Source of the DNA: Comamonas sp. lk | Lineage (GTDB): Bacteria; Pseudomonadota; Gammaproteobacteria; Burkholderiales; Burkholderiaceae_C | Length of the DNA: 6,602 nt | Assembly: GCA_945875225.1 (NCBI GenBank) | Contig: CAMCJY010000115.1 | Span: 1-6,602 of the forward strand | Reading direction: 5' to 3' | Part shown: positions 1 to 6,028 of the stretch, one piece after another | How positions within the stretch are numbered: position 1 is the first letter of the stretch | How the letters are laid out: each line of letters opens with the position of its first letter | The notes under the pieces: model-generated | What the model was told of the DNA's origin: nothing | What the model saw: the letters and a program-made list of their open reading frames with translations, nothing else | Databases searched by the model: none | Translations under genes and position numbers: made by a program

Positions 1-156
1 TCTGAAATTTGTTGGCTAACTATACTTTTATAGTAAGCACGATCAGTCGTGGTTTTGACAAGTTCTTTTGTTGCGAAAGAGCTGCTGTGGTATACTATTT
101 TGTATACTACTTTACTTTTTTACCATATAAATCATATAGTTACCACTAATAAAATG
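1..156. mobile_element. Putative terminal end of a tRNA-targeting integrative element (no gene)
   Basis: No coding region is visible here. The stretch is strongly AT-rich (about 47 G or C in the first 150 bases) compared with the genes to the right. It abuts a tRNA-Pro 3' fragment at the point where the tRNA's 5' half should be. It carries short repeats: an inverted repeat ACTATA-CTTT-TATAGT at 19-34, TATACT at 21, 91 and 103, GTATAC at 90 and 102, and CATATA at 124 and 133. Element ends next to att cores often carry such arrays as integrase-arm, excisionase or host-factor binding sites; that role is inferred here. The element body and integrase would lie to the left, outside the window. The alternative is an old remnant or unrelated AT-rich intergenic DNA. 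Confidence 0.5.
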
Positions 157-204
157 ACGTTCGGGACGTAGAGACCGGAGGTTCGAATCCTCTCACCCCG
201 ACCA
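157..204 (+). pseudogene. 3' fragment of tRNA-Pro(CGG), probable att site
   Basis: The 3' part of a proline tRNA gene is intact. The anticodon loop TTCGGGA (160-166) has anticodon CGG at 162-164. The 3' anticodon strand CGTAG follows at 167-171 and a five-base variable loop at 172-176. The T-arm is GGAGG-TTCGAAT-CCTCT (177-193), then the acceptor strand CACCCCG (194-200), discriminator A201 and encoded CCA (202-204). The matching 5' acceptor strand (CGGGGTG-like) and the D-arm are absent from everything upstream. The 5' anticodon stem agrees only for ACG (157-159), and the next bases (TG at 155-156) break pairing. The fragment cannot fold into a tRNA. A 3' tRNA segment truncated in the anticodon stem is what tyrosine recombinases leave as a duplicated attachment core, so an intact tRNA-Pro is expected at the other end of the element. 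The tRNA identity is well supported; the att interpretation is inference. Confidence 0.8.
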
Positions 205-268
205 TATGACCTTAAAGTAAACCCACTCCTTGAATTGGAATGTGACTTTGGGATTGCCTGTTGGCTGC

Positions 269-550
269 TCAGTCGCCGTCTTCATTCTCATTGGCAAGTT
301 CTGACTTGAGGCGGTAGGCATCGATGTTGAAGTCGGTGCTGTCAGTGACAGCGGCCAGTACCAGGGGTGAAACGCGCTCCCGCTCTTCGTCGGTCTCAAA
401 GCTCGTGAAGCCGGCAACAAGCGCTTCGGCGAACAGTTTTTCAGTCAGCCGCTTTGCCTTTGCATCGTGGCTTTCTATGTCGGGATTGGCACCGGGAGGG
501 ATGTTTTCCTCGATCCATGTTCCGACCCACCTAAGAAATCGCTTACTCAT
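269..550 (-). CDS. Small hypothetical protein, weakly DUF768-like
   Basis: This encodes a 93-residue, soluble, acidic protein with no signal peptide or membrane segment. The N-terminal part (RFLRWVGTWIEENIPPGA, about residues 4-21) followed by a helix containing AKRLTEKLFAEALVAGF (32-48) and an acidic stretch recalls DUF768, a short domain of unknown function common in rhizobia. This is recalled pattern similarity, not a search result. The C-terminus ends in a charged NENEDGD tail. I chose the ATG at 550 because AGGTGGT lies four bases upstream. A GTG three codons earlier would overlap that ribosome binding site. It is the first gene after the tRNA-Pro scar, stands alone, and has 240 bases without a gene upstream. 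No function can be assigned. It could be a chromosomal gene or belong to a neighbouring older island. Confidence 0.6.
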   Translation of the reverse strand: MSKRFLRWVGTWIEENIPPGANPDIESHDAKAKRLTEKLFAEALVAGFTSFETDEERERVSPLVLAAVTDSTDFNIDAYRLKSELANENEDGD

Positions 551-554
551 GACG

Positions 555-561
555 ACCACCT
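555..561 (-). promoter_or_regulatory. Ribosome binding site deciding the start at 550
   Basis: Read on the minus strand this is AGGTGGT, four bases before the ATG at 550. It favours the ATG over an in-frame GTG at 559, which lies inside the site. Confidence 0.5.
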
Positions 562-790
562 ATCTCTTGCATCAACATCGACACCGGTTTCCCGACCCAA
601 AGAGGCTTGCCCGAGACATCAGGCCAAACCAAAAATATCTTACTACACGGCGCGAAGCGCGAACGAAGGCCCCTCAAGAAAATGCCTCTACTCCCCTGAC
701 CTCGCCAGTATTCAAATTTGAGCATTAGTTTTTTGACGCTTGGTGATCTACCAAAAATATTCATTTTTCTGATCGTGGCAAAACAGGTGA

Positions 791-1486
791 CTATTGTTGG
801 TACACACACCGAAACCCGATGTAAACCGCGTAAAAGTCAGCGGGTTTAAATGCCTGCACGTCGGCTCTCATGTTAAACGCGCCGTACCACCAAGAGCCCC
901 CGACGGTGCGGCGTTCACGCCCCTTGCTGTCCGGACTGTCGGTGGTCCACTCCCATACATTGGCTCCCATGTCATACAAGCCATTGACGCCTTGTTTTGT
1001 GGCGCCTGCGGGCGCAGCACGCGGCCATGGATCGGCCTCACTCGTGTTGGCACCATACGGGCTGTCGCCTGTTGCCCATGGATAGGTTCGGCCTTTCTGC
1101 CAAGGCGCTGGAGGCGACTCGCGCAACTCGGTAAAGCCTGCGGTTTGCCATTCAGTCCCCGTGGGTAAACGGCCCCCCGCCCAACCGCAATAGGCTTGGG
1201 CTTCTGCAAAATCTAAATGAACGGCAGGCATATCTGCACTCGTCGCCTCGCCGTCGGGCTTTCGCCAAGACCAACCGGGCCGACGCTCCCAACCTGCGCC
1301 GTATTCAAAGCCTCCTCCCTCTTTTTCGGCCCGCGTGGTGGTATTCGTGGCGCGCACGTAGCGGTCAAATTGCCCGATGGTGACCTCGGTTCGGTCAATC
1401 CCAAAGCCAGGAAGCACCACTATTTCGCCAACTTGAGCCTGCACGGTACCCATGAAAATCGTTAGGCTGAAGATGGCGTATTTCAT
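791..1486 (-). CDS. Exported SUMF1/FGE-fold protein lacking catalytic cysteines
   Basis: This 231-residue protein begins with a short signal peptide (MKYAIFSLTIFMGTVQA, probable cleavage after residue 17), so it is likely periplasmic. The rest has the sulfatase-modifying-factor/formylglycine-generating-enzyme (FGE-sulfatase) fold. Visible landmarks are IDRTEVTIGQFDRYV (30-44), PAVHLDFAEAQAYCGWAGGRLPTGTEW (87-113), YPWATGDSPYGAN (135-147), NGLYDMGANVWEWTTD (168-183), VGGSWWY (195-201) and the terminal GFRC (224-227). In true formylglycine-generating enzymes the GGS block is followed by two copper-binding cysteines spaced C-x4-C. Here those positions are Tyr201 and Met206, so sulfatase activation is not expected; a structural or ligand-binding role is more likely. 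No sulfatase gene is nearby. The ribosome binding site is weak (GGGA about 13 bases upstream). The gene diverges from the cupin gene at 1601. Confidence 0.88.
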   Translation of the reverse strand: MKYAIFSLTIFMGTVQAQVGEIVVLPGFGIDRTEVTIGQFDRYVRATNTTTRAEKEGGGFEYGAGWERRPGWSWRKPDGEATSADMPAVHLDFAEAQAYCGWAGGRLPTGTEWQTAGFTELRESPPAPWQKGRTYPWATGDSPYGANTSEADPWPRAAPAGATKQGVNGLYDMGANVWEWTTDSPDSKGRERRTVGGSWWYGAFNMRADVQAFKPADFYAVYIGFRCVYQQ

Positions 1487-1600
1487 CAGTATGTATTCCC
1501 ATATGAATAGGCCTTAACCATAACAAACGCCATAAAACCCTTAAAGCACACCGCCGCTAGCTAAAATCCCGGCCTCATCCTGCTCAAGGTAATTTTTGTC

Positions 1601-1984
1601 ATGCAATCAGCCTCTCAACACTTGGACGAGCTGGAGTGGACCCGGTGGCCTTCCGACCAAATTGCCACTCGTGGCAAGGCGCAATGGAAAGAACTACTCG
1701 GCAGTCATTCCGGATGCCAAAATGACATGACGATGGGAGTCGTTCGCCTGCGGCAGGGTGAATCGCTTGAACCGCACCGCCATGCACAGCCGGAAACCTA
1801 TTTCACCCTGTCAGGTCGCGGCACCGTCACCATCGAGGATGTGGTGCATAACGTAGACCCAGGACGGATGTTGTTCATTCCTGGCAACGCCCGGCACCAA
1901 ATCAACAATACGAATGAAGAAGATCTGATGATTCTTTACGCGTTTGCCATTAGCGATTTCAGCAAGGTTCAGTACCACTTCTGA
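1601..1984 (+). CDS. Cupin domain-containing protein
   Basis: This 127-residue cytoplasmic protein is a single small cupin barrel. Motif 1 fits the G-x5-HxH-x3-E-x6-G consensus exactly, at G53 to G72 with His59, His61 and Glu65. Motif 2 fits G-x5-PxG-x2-H-x3-N except that its second position is PG-N, at G88 to N103 with His99. These three His and one Glu would bind a divalent metal such as Fe, Mn, Zn or Ni, so the protein is probably a metalloenzyme or metal-dependent ligand binder. The substrate cannot be read from sequence; small stand-alone cupins include dioxygenases, isomerases and lyases. The start follows an AAGGT about ten bases upstream. A possible -10 (TAAAAT, 1562-1567) sits just before it. 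The gene is monocistronic, divergent from the SUMF1-fold gene and convergent with trkH. Confidence 0.9.
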   Translation: MQSASQHLDELEWTRWPSDQIATRGKAQWKELLGSHSGCQNDMTMGVVRLRQGESLEPHRHAQPETYFTLSGRGTVTIEDVVHNVDPGRMLFIPGNARHQINNTNEEDLMILYAFAISDFSKVQYHF

Positions 1985-2122
1985 ACACACTATCCTACGA
2001 ACCTGCAGCCACACGCATTTGGTGCATCCAGTGACCCACCCAATGGGTTCAGGGAAGGTAAGCAAGCTACCAAGGCCGCAATGGGCCGAGATTTGTCGCT
2101 CCTAACCTTAAGCGCTATCGCT
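1985..2122. other. Convergent intergenic spacer between cupin gene and trkH
   Basis: This 138-base spacer separates two genes whose 3' ends face each other. It holds two weak hairpins: ACCCA-CCCAA-TGGGT at 2034-2048, and AAGCG-CTAT-CGCTT at 2110-2123, which touches the first base of the trkH stop codon. Neither is followed by a T-run on either strand, so I do not call a rho-independent terminator. No credible small gene is seen. Confidence 0.4.
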
Positions 2123-3589
2123 TCAGGTTCGCCAAAACGTCCGCGTGAAAATGACCACCATCGTAAATAGCTCCAAGCGACCCAGCAACATGGCAAGCGT
2201 ACAAATCCATGTTTGAAAGTCTGTGAGCACCGCAAAGGTGGTTGCGGGGCCTACCAGATTAAGTCCGGGCCCCATGTTGTTGATAGAAGCGACTACCGCC
2301 GAAAGTGCTGTCACCACATCGCAACCGCTAACGAGCATGAGCAAGGTGCACACAATGATGGAGATGCCGTAAAGGAACATGAACGCCAAGATAGAGTCCA
2401 GAACCGCGGGCTCATAGACCGCTCCATTCAACTTCACAACCATCGGTGATTTTGGATGCACCAGCCGGTGCAGCTCACTGAAGCAGTGCTTAACCAACAG
2501 TTGGGCACGTATCATTTTTATTCCACCGCCGGTAGAGCCTGCCGCAGTCGCAAAGCAGGATAAAAATATCATCAACACCGGCGCAAACGCGGGCCACAAG
2601 TTGTAGTCTTGTGTGGCTAAACCGGTGGTGGTCGCGATAGAGACTACGTTGAAGGCCGAGTGCCGGAGCGCCGTCAGAAAATCCGGGTATACCTGATGCG
2701 CCCAGAGAAAATAGGCCACCACAAAGATGCTGGCGATCATCACAGCCCAAACCATATGGGCCTCTTTGTCCTTGACATAGGCTTGCAGCGACCGGCCGGA
2801 GAAAGCCAAAAAGTGGGTTGAAAAATTAATCGCTGCCAGTAACATGAATACGATAGCTACCGCCTCCATGGGCGCTGAATCAAAGAAACCAAAGCTTGCA
2901 TCGTGCGAGGAAAAACCACCCAGGCCCATGATGGAAAAGGTATGAATCAGTGAATCCAAGAATGGCATGCCCACAGCCCATAAGCTAAAGATACAGGCAG
3001 CGGTAATCAGGAAATAAACCACCCAAAGCCCTTTGGCGGTCTGAGCGATACGGGGGGTGAGCTTGGCATCCTTCATCGGGCCCGGGGTTTCGGCCTTAAA
3101 GGCCTGGCTACCGCCAACCCCCAACATGGGCAAGACAGCGACCGCCAGCACCACCACCCCCATGCCACCCAGCCACACCAGAAAGGTACGCCACACGTTG
3201 ATGGAAGGTGGTAGCTGGTCTAAATTGGAAAGGGTGGTGGCCCCGGTGGTGGTCAAGCCCGACATGGTTTCAAAATATGCGTCGGTGAAGCTGAGGCCGG
3301 GAATACTCAGCATCAAAGGAATAGTGGCTATTGCCGGCAGCACCATCCAGGTGAGTGCAGACAGCAAAAAACCATCTCTATTGCGTAACTCTCTACCCAG
3401 AGATGCCCTGCGCGTCAAAGCCCACATGGCCAAGCCAATCATGCCGGCAACAGCCATCCCAACAACAAAGCTCCAAATAGCATGATCATCCAGATACCAG
3501 GAAACCGCCGTTGGAAACAACATTAAGCATGCAAATATCAGGATGATGAATCCAAGAACATTCAAAACTCCGGCTATTCTTTGCTTCAT
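2123..3589 (-). CDS. trkH: TrkH family potassium uptake channel subunit
   Basis: This 488-residue inner-membrane protein is the K+-conducting subunit of the Trk system, gated by TrkA. It shows the four pore-loop repeats of the SKT superfamily: SGLTTTGATTL (110-120), MGLGGFSSHD (221-230), SIATTTGLATQD (317-328) and NNMGPGLNLVGP (437-448). The intramembrane gating loop AGSTGGGIK is at 350-358. Hydrophobic segments surround each repeat, starting at about 8-30 and 40-58 and ending at about 455-482, matching the usual length of just under 500 residues. I chose the ATG at 3589 because AAGGGG lies five bases upstream. An in-frame ATG at 3640 would add 17 residues inside trkA and has no family support. 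It lies ten bases after trkA in the same operon, so the two should be co-transcribed and translationally coupled. Confidence 0.95.
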   Translation of the reverse strand: MKQRIAGVLNVLGFIILIFACLMLFPTAVSWYLDDHAIWSFVVGMAVAGMIGLAMWALTRRASLGRELRNRDGFLLSALTWMVLPAIATIPLMLSIPGLSFTDAYFETMSGLTTTGATTLSNLDQLPPSINVWRTFLVWLGGMGVVVLAVAVLPMLGVGGSQAFKAETPGPMKDAKLTPRIAQTAKGLWVVYFLITAACIFSLWAVGMPFLDSLIHTFSIMGLGGFSSHDASFGFFDSAPMEAVAIVFMLLAAINFSTHFLAFSGRSLQAYVKDKEAHMVWAVMIASIFVVAYFLWAHQVYPDFLTALRHSAFNVVSIATTTGLATQDYNLWPAFAPVLMIFLSCFATAAGSTGGGIKMIRAQLLVKHCFSELHRLVHPKSPMVVKLNGAVYEPAVLDSILAFMFLYGISIIVCTLLMLVSGCDVVTALSAVVASINNMGPGLNLVGPATTFAVLTDFQTWICTLAMLLGRLELFTMVVIFTRTFWRT

Positions 3590-3594
3590 AAGAT

Positions 3595-3600
3595 CCCCTT
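3595..3600 (-). promoter_or_regulatory. trkH ribosome binding site overlapping the trkA stop
   Basis: On the minus strand this reads AAGGGG, five bases before the trkH ATG. Its first base is the last base of the trkA stop codon (3600-3602). This arrangement favours translational coupling and supports the shorter trkH start. Confidence 0.6.
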
Positions 3601-4979
3601 CATCCAAAAAAGCTAGCGTTAACCTGAAGGAGTTTTTCAATTTTCTGTAGCGTTTTTATTTCGGTAACAAACAAAATCAAATGGTCTTCGGATTCAAGTA
3701 CCAGGTCATGGTGCGCCATCAACACCTCTTGGCCGCGCACCACGGCGCCCAATAAGGCACCCGACGGCCACGCGATGGCATCCACACGGCGTCCCACACA
3801 CTGACTGGTGGATTTGTCGCCATGGATCACGATTTCCAGTGCCTCTGCGGCACCGCGGCGCAAGCTATGGACGCGCGCCACATCAGCGCGTCGAATGTGC
3901 GCAAGAATGGAACCGATCGTGACATCCGCAAGCCCCACAACAACATCGATTTTGCTGTCCTCCAAGACACCCACATACACGCTTTGATGGATCAGCGACA
4001 AGACGCGGTGCGCACCCATTTTTTTTGCCAGCAGCGATGCGATGATGTTGCGATCGTCATCCCCTGTCGCTGCGACAAAGAGATCTACCTGAGCAATATC
4101 CTCGTTGATTAACAGTTCACTGTCGTTTTCGCTGCCTTGCAAGACCACTGTTTTATCTAACAGCGCCACGAGCTGATGCGCGCGTTTTTCATTGGCCTCA
4201 ATCAACTTCACCAAATGGCTGCCTTCCAGGTCTTGGGCCAGCCGGTAACTGAATTCTGAGCCTCCTGCGATCATGATGCGCCTGACCGGCCGGTCTGCTT
4301 TGCGCAACTCCTCCATGACGCGTCGCATATCGCTTGTGCGGGAGAGAAAGAATACTTCGTCGTCGTCTTCAATGACTGTACTTGCAACGGGCTGCACCGC
4401 GCTACTACCGCGGAAGATGGCGACGATTCGCGCATCTGTGGTCTTCAGGTGCTTATGCAAATTGCCTATCCGGTCACCCACCAAAAGTCCACCCGCCTTG
4501 GCGCGAACGGTCACCAAGCAGACTTGGCGGTCGGCGAACTCTAAAACCTGCAGCGCCTCCGGGTAAAAAACAAGATTTTCAACATACTGTGCGAGCACCA
4601 CTTCGGGCGAGATGACGTGACTGATACCAAAAACATCCTCTCCGATAAGACGCGAATCGTCCAAGTACTCGGAAGAACGTACCCGGGCAATGCGTTTGGG
4701 CACATTGAATATTTTTGCAGCAATTCTGCACGCCATCATGTTGATCTCATCCACCTCGGTTACGGCGATGAGCAAGTCACAGTCGGCAATACCCGCTTCT
4801 TTCAATACGGAAGGGTGCCCGGCATTACCCGTAACGGTGCGCAAGTCGTATTTGGAGGCCAACTCTTTGAGTTTGGCCGCATTGCGGTCGATGACAGTGA
4901 TGTTGTGCTGCTCCGTAGCCAGATTTTTTGCCACAGAGGTGCCAACCTGGCCCGCACCCAGAATGATGATATTACTCAT
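3600..4979 (-). CDS. trkA: Trk system potassium uptake protein TrkA
   Basis: This 459-residue cytoplasmic protein is the nucleotide-binding regulator that forms a gating ring on TrkH. It has the full two-RCK layout: TrkA_N about 1-120, TrkA_C about 140-222, TrkA_N about 234-350 and TrkA_C about 375-455. Its length is almost identical to the E. coli protein. The first Rossmann fold has the NAD signature GAGQVG (8-13) and the acidic residue Asp31 at the end of beta-2. The second fold has a degenerate glycine motif, GGSEFS (239-244), where E. coli has GGGNIG, but keeps Glu261 and the conserved HxRRADxxxVHSLRRGxAEA block (361-380). GGAAAG lies six bases upstream of the ATG. It is the first gene of a trkA-trkH operon that diverges from the hydrolase gene; its promoter should lie in 4980-5128, but I see no clear consensus there. 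Confidence 0.96.
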   Translation of the reverse strand: MSNIIILGAGQVGTSVAKNLATEQHNITVIDRNAAKLKELASKYDLRTVTGNAGHPSVLKEAGIADCDLLIAVTEVDEINMMACRIAAKIFNVPKRIARVRSSEYLDDSRLIGEDVFGISHVISPEVVLAQYVENLVFYPEALQVLEFADRQVCLVTVRAKAGGLLVGDRIGNLHKHLKTTDARIVAIFRGSSAVQPVASTVIEDDDEVFFLSRTSDMRRVMEELRKADRPVRRIMIAGGSEFSYRLAQDLEGSHLVKLIEANEKRAHQLVALLDKTVVLQGSENDSELLINEDIAQVDLFVAATGDDDRNIIASLLAKKMGAHRVLSLIHQSVYVGVLEDSKIDVVVGLADVTIGSILAHIRRADVARVHSLRRGAAEALEIVIHGDKSTSQCVGRRVDAIAWPSGALLGAVVRGQEVLMAHHDLVLESEDHLILFVTEIKTLQKIEKLLQVNASFFG

Positions 4980-5218
4980 GGATATCTTTCCAACGAACTG
5001 CTTAATTTGAACCGCATACGCGCACGATTTCGCTCCGATGGTAGTCGCACGACCTACTTATTACACTGCACCCACTGCGCTGGGTATGAAAAGCGGCAGA
5101 CCTGAGGCCTCAAACACTTTTTGTTTTTTTGCTGCCCGAACCCGCCAAGCCGGATACTCAAGCCCTTTTTGTTCAGGCTAGCGCTCGGTCATCGCCAAGC
5201 CCTGCCTCTTCCCTAGCC
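4980..5218. other. Divergent intergenic region, trkA / hydrolase
   Basis: About 239 bases separate the trkA start from the preferred hydrolase start. It must hold promoters for both directions, but none matches the consensus well. It contains an inverted repeat ACCCA-CTGCGC-TGGGT (5070-5085), a perfect palindrome GAGGCCTC (5104-5111), and T-tracts at 5118-5122 and 5124-5130. The right part (5129-5218) is open in the hydrolase frame and would be coding if a TTG start at 5129 were used. Confidence 0.4.
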
Positions 5219-6028
5219 ATGCATTCCACCCCGCTTGTCTTTTCTCACGCCAACAGCTTTCAGGCCAGCACCTATAGCGTCTTGTTTGCGCATTTACGCA
5301 AACGCGGTTTTGCGGTTCAGGCCATCGAAAAACTCGGCCATGATCCGCAGTACCCAGTTAGCAACAACTGGAAGCATTTGGTACAACAGGTGGCCAATTT
5401 TGCGCAAGCACAGGCCGATAAGGCAGCCGGCCCAGTGTGGCTAGCGGGTCATTCGCTGGGCGGCTTTCTGAGCCTGATGGCAGCTGCCCGCCATCCCGGC
5501 CTGGCCAAAGGCGTGTTGCTGATCGACGCGCCCATCTTGGGCGGCTGGCGCTCCATGGCGCTAGGGGTGATCAAAGGCGCGCAATTAGTCGGCTCGCTGT
5601 CGCCAGCCGCTGTCAGCCATAAGCGGCGCAACAGCTGGCCCAGCCAAGAAGCGGCCTACGAACACTTCAAACACAAGCGGGCATTTGCCAGATGGGACGA
5701 TACGGTGCTGCGCGATTACATCGCCCACGGCACGGTGGAGCGCGACGGCAAGCGCGTGCTAGCCTTTGACCGCGAAATCGAAACCACTATCTACAACACC
5801 ATCCCCGACAACCTGGACCGCCTGCTCAGGCGCAACCCTCTGAAATGCCCGGTTAGCTTTAGTGGCGGACGCCAGTCCTGGGAAATGAAGCGGGTGGGCA
5901 TGGGCATGACAGAAAAAGTCACCCGCGGGCGCATCATCATGCTCGACGGCACGCACTTGTTTCCCATGGAAAAGCCGCTGGCCACTGCAGCGGCCATCGA
6001 AACCGCTTTACGCAATATGGGTGCTTAA
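5219..6028 (+). CDS. Alpha/beta hydrolase
   Basis: This 269-residue protein has the alpha/beta hydrolase fold and no signal peptide or membrane anchor. The nucleophile elbow GHSLGG (77-82) puts the catalytic serine at Ser79. His246 in [11 protein letters not shown] is the likely catalytic histidine. The oxyanion-hole region is probably near SHANSF (9-14). The triad acid is not certain. The substrate is unknown; esterase or lipase-like activity is the safest reading. I chose the ATG at 5219 because family-like sequence ([10 protein letters not shown]) begins five residues later. The frame stays open upstream to a TTG at 5129, but those 30 residues are rich in Pro, Ser and Ala and look non-conserved. 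Neither start has a good Shine-Dalgarno. It diverges from trkA, converges on uppP, and its TAA overlaps the uppP stop. Confidence 0.88.
   Translation: MHSTPLVFSHANSFQASTYSVLFAHLRKRGFAVQAIEKLGHDPQYPVSNNWKHLVQQVANFAQAQADKAAGPVWLAGHSLGGFLSLMAAARHPGLAKGVLLIDAPILGGWRSMALGVIKGAQLVGSLSPAAVSHKRRNSWPSQEAAYEHFKHKRAFARWDDTVLRDYIAHGTVERDGKRVLAFDREIETTIYNTIPDNLDRLLRRNPLKCPVSFSGGRQSWEMKRVGMGMTEKVTRGRIIMLDGTHLFPMEKPLATAAAIETALRNMGA

Noticed and set aside
55..108. Possible promoter: TTGACA at 55-60 with TATACT at 91 or 103, or an extended -10 TGG-TATACT at 88-96
   Set aside because: Spacing from TTGACA is 30 or more bases, and no gene follows on the plus strand; the extended -10 alone is not enough.
126..204. 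A complete tRNA gene ending at 204
   Set aside because: No 5' acceptor strand complementary to CACCCCG and no D-arm are present at the required distance.
733..761. Promoter-like TTGACG with 17-base spacing to AATATT
   Set aside because: It points right into the 3' end of a minus-strand gene and no plus-strand gene follows.
543..809. Minus-strand open frame of 88 residues covering the gap between the two left genes
   Set aside because: Overlaps both neighbours' ends, has irregular composition rich in Arg, Cys and Trp, and shows no recognisable motif.
794..1168. Plus-strand open frame of 124 residues
   Set aside because: Antisense to the SUMF1-fold gene, which has clear domain landmarks.
2034..2048. 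Hairpin ACCCA-CCCAA-TGGGT as a bidirectional terminator
   Set aside because: The stem is only five pairs and no T-run follows on either strand.
3057..3485. Plus-strand open frame of 142 residues overlapping trkH
   Set aside because: Antisense shadow of trkH with low-complexity composition and no family features.
4617..5105. Plus-strand open frame of 162 residues overlapping trkA
   Set aside because: Almost entirely antisense to the clearly conserved trkA; the translation shows no recognisable domain.
5104..5130. GAGGCCTC followed by T-tracts as a rho-independent terminator
   Set aside because: The palindrome has no loop bases, so a stable hairpin would not form, and no upstream plus-strand gene exists to terminate.
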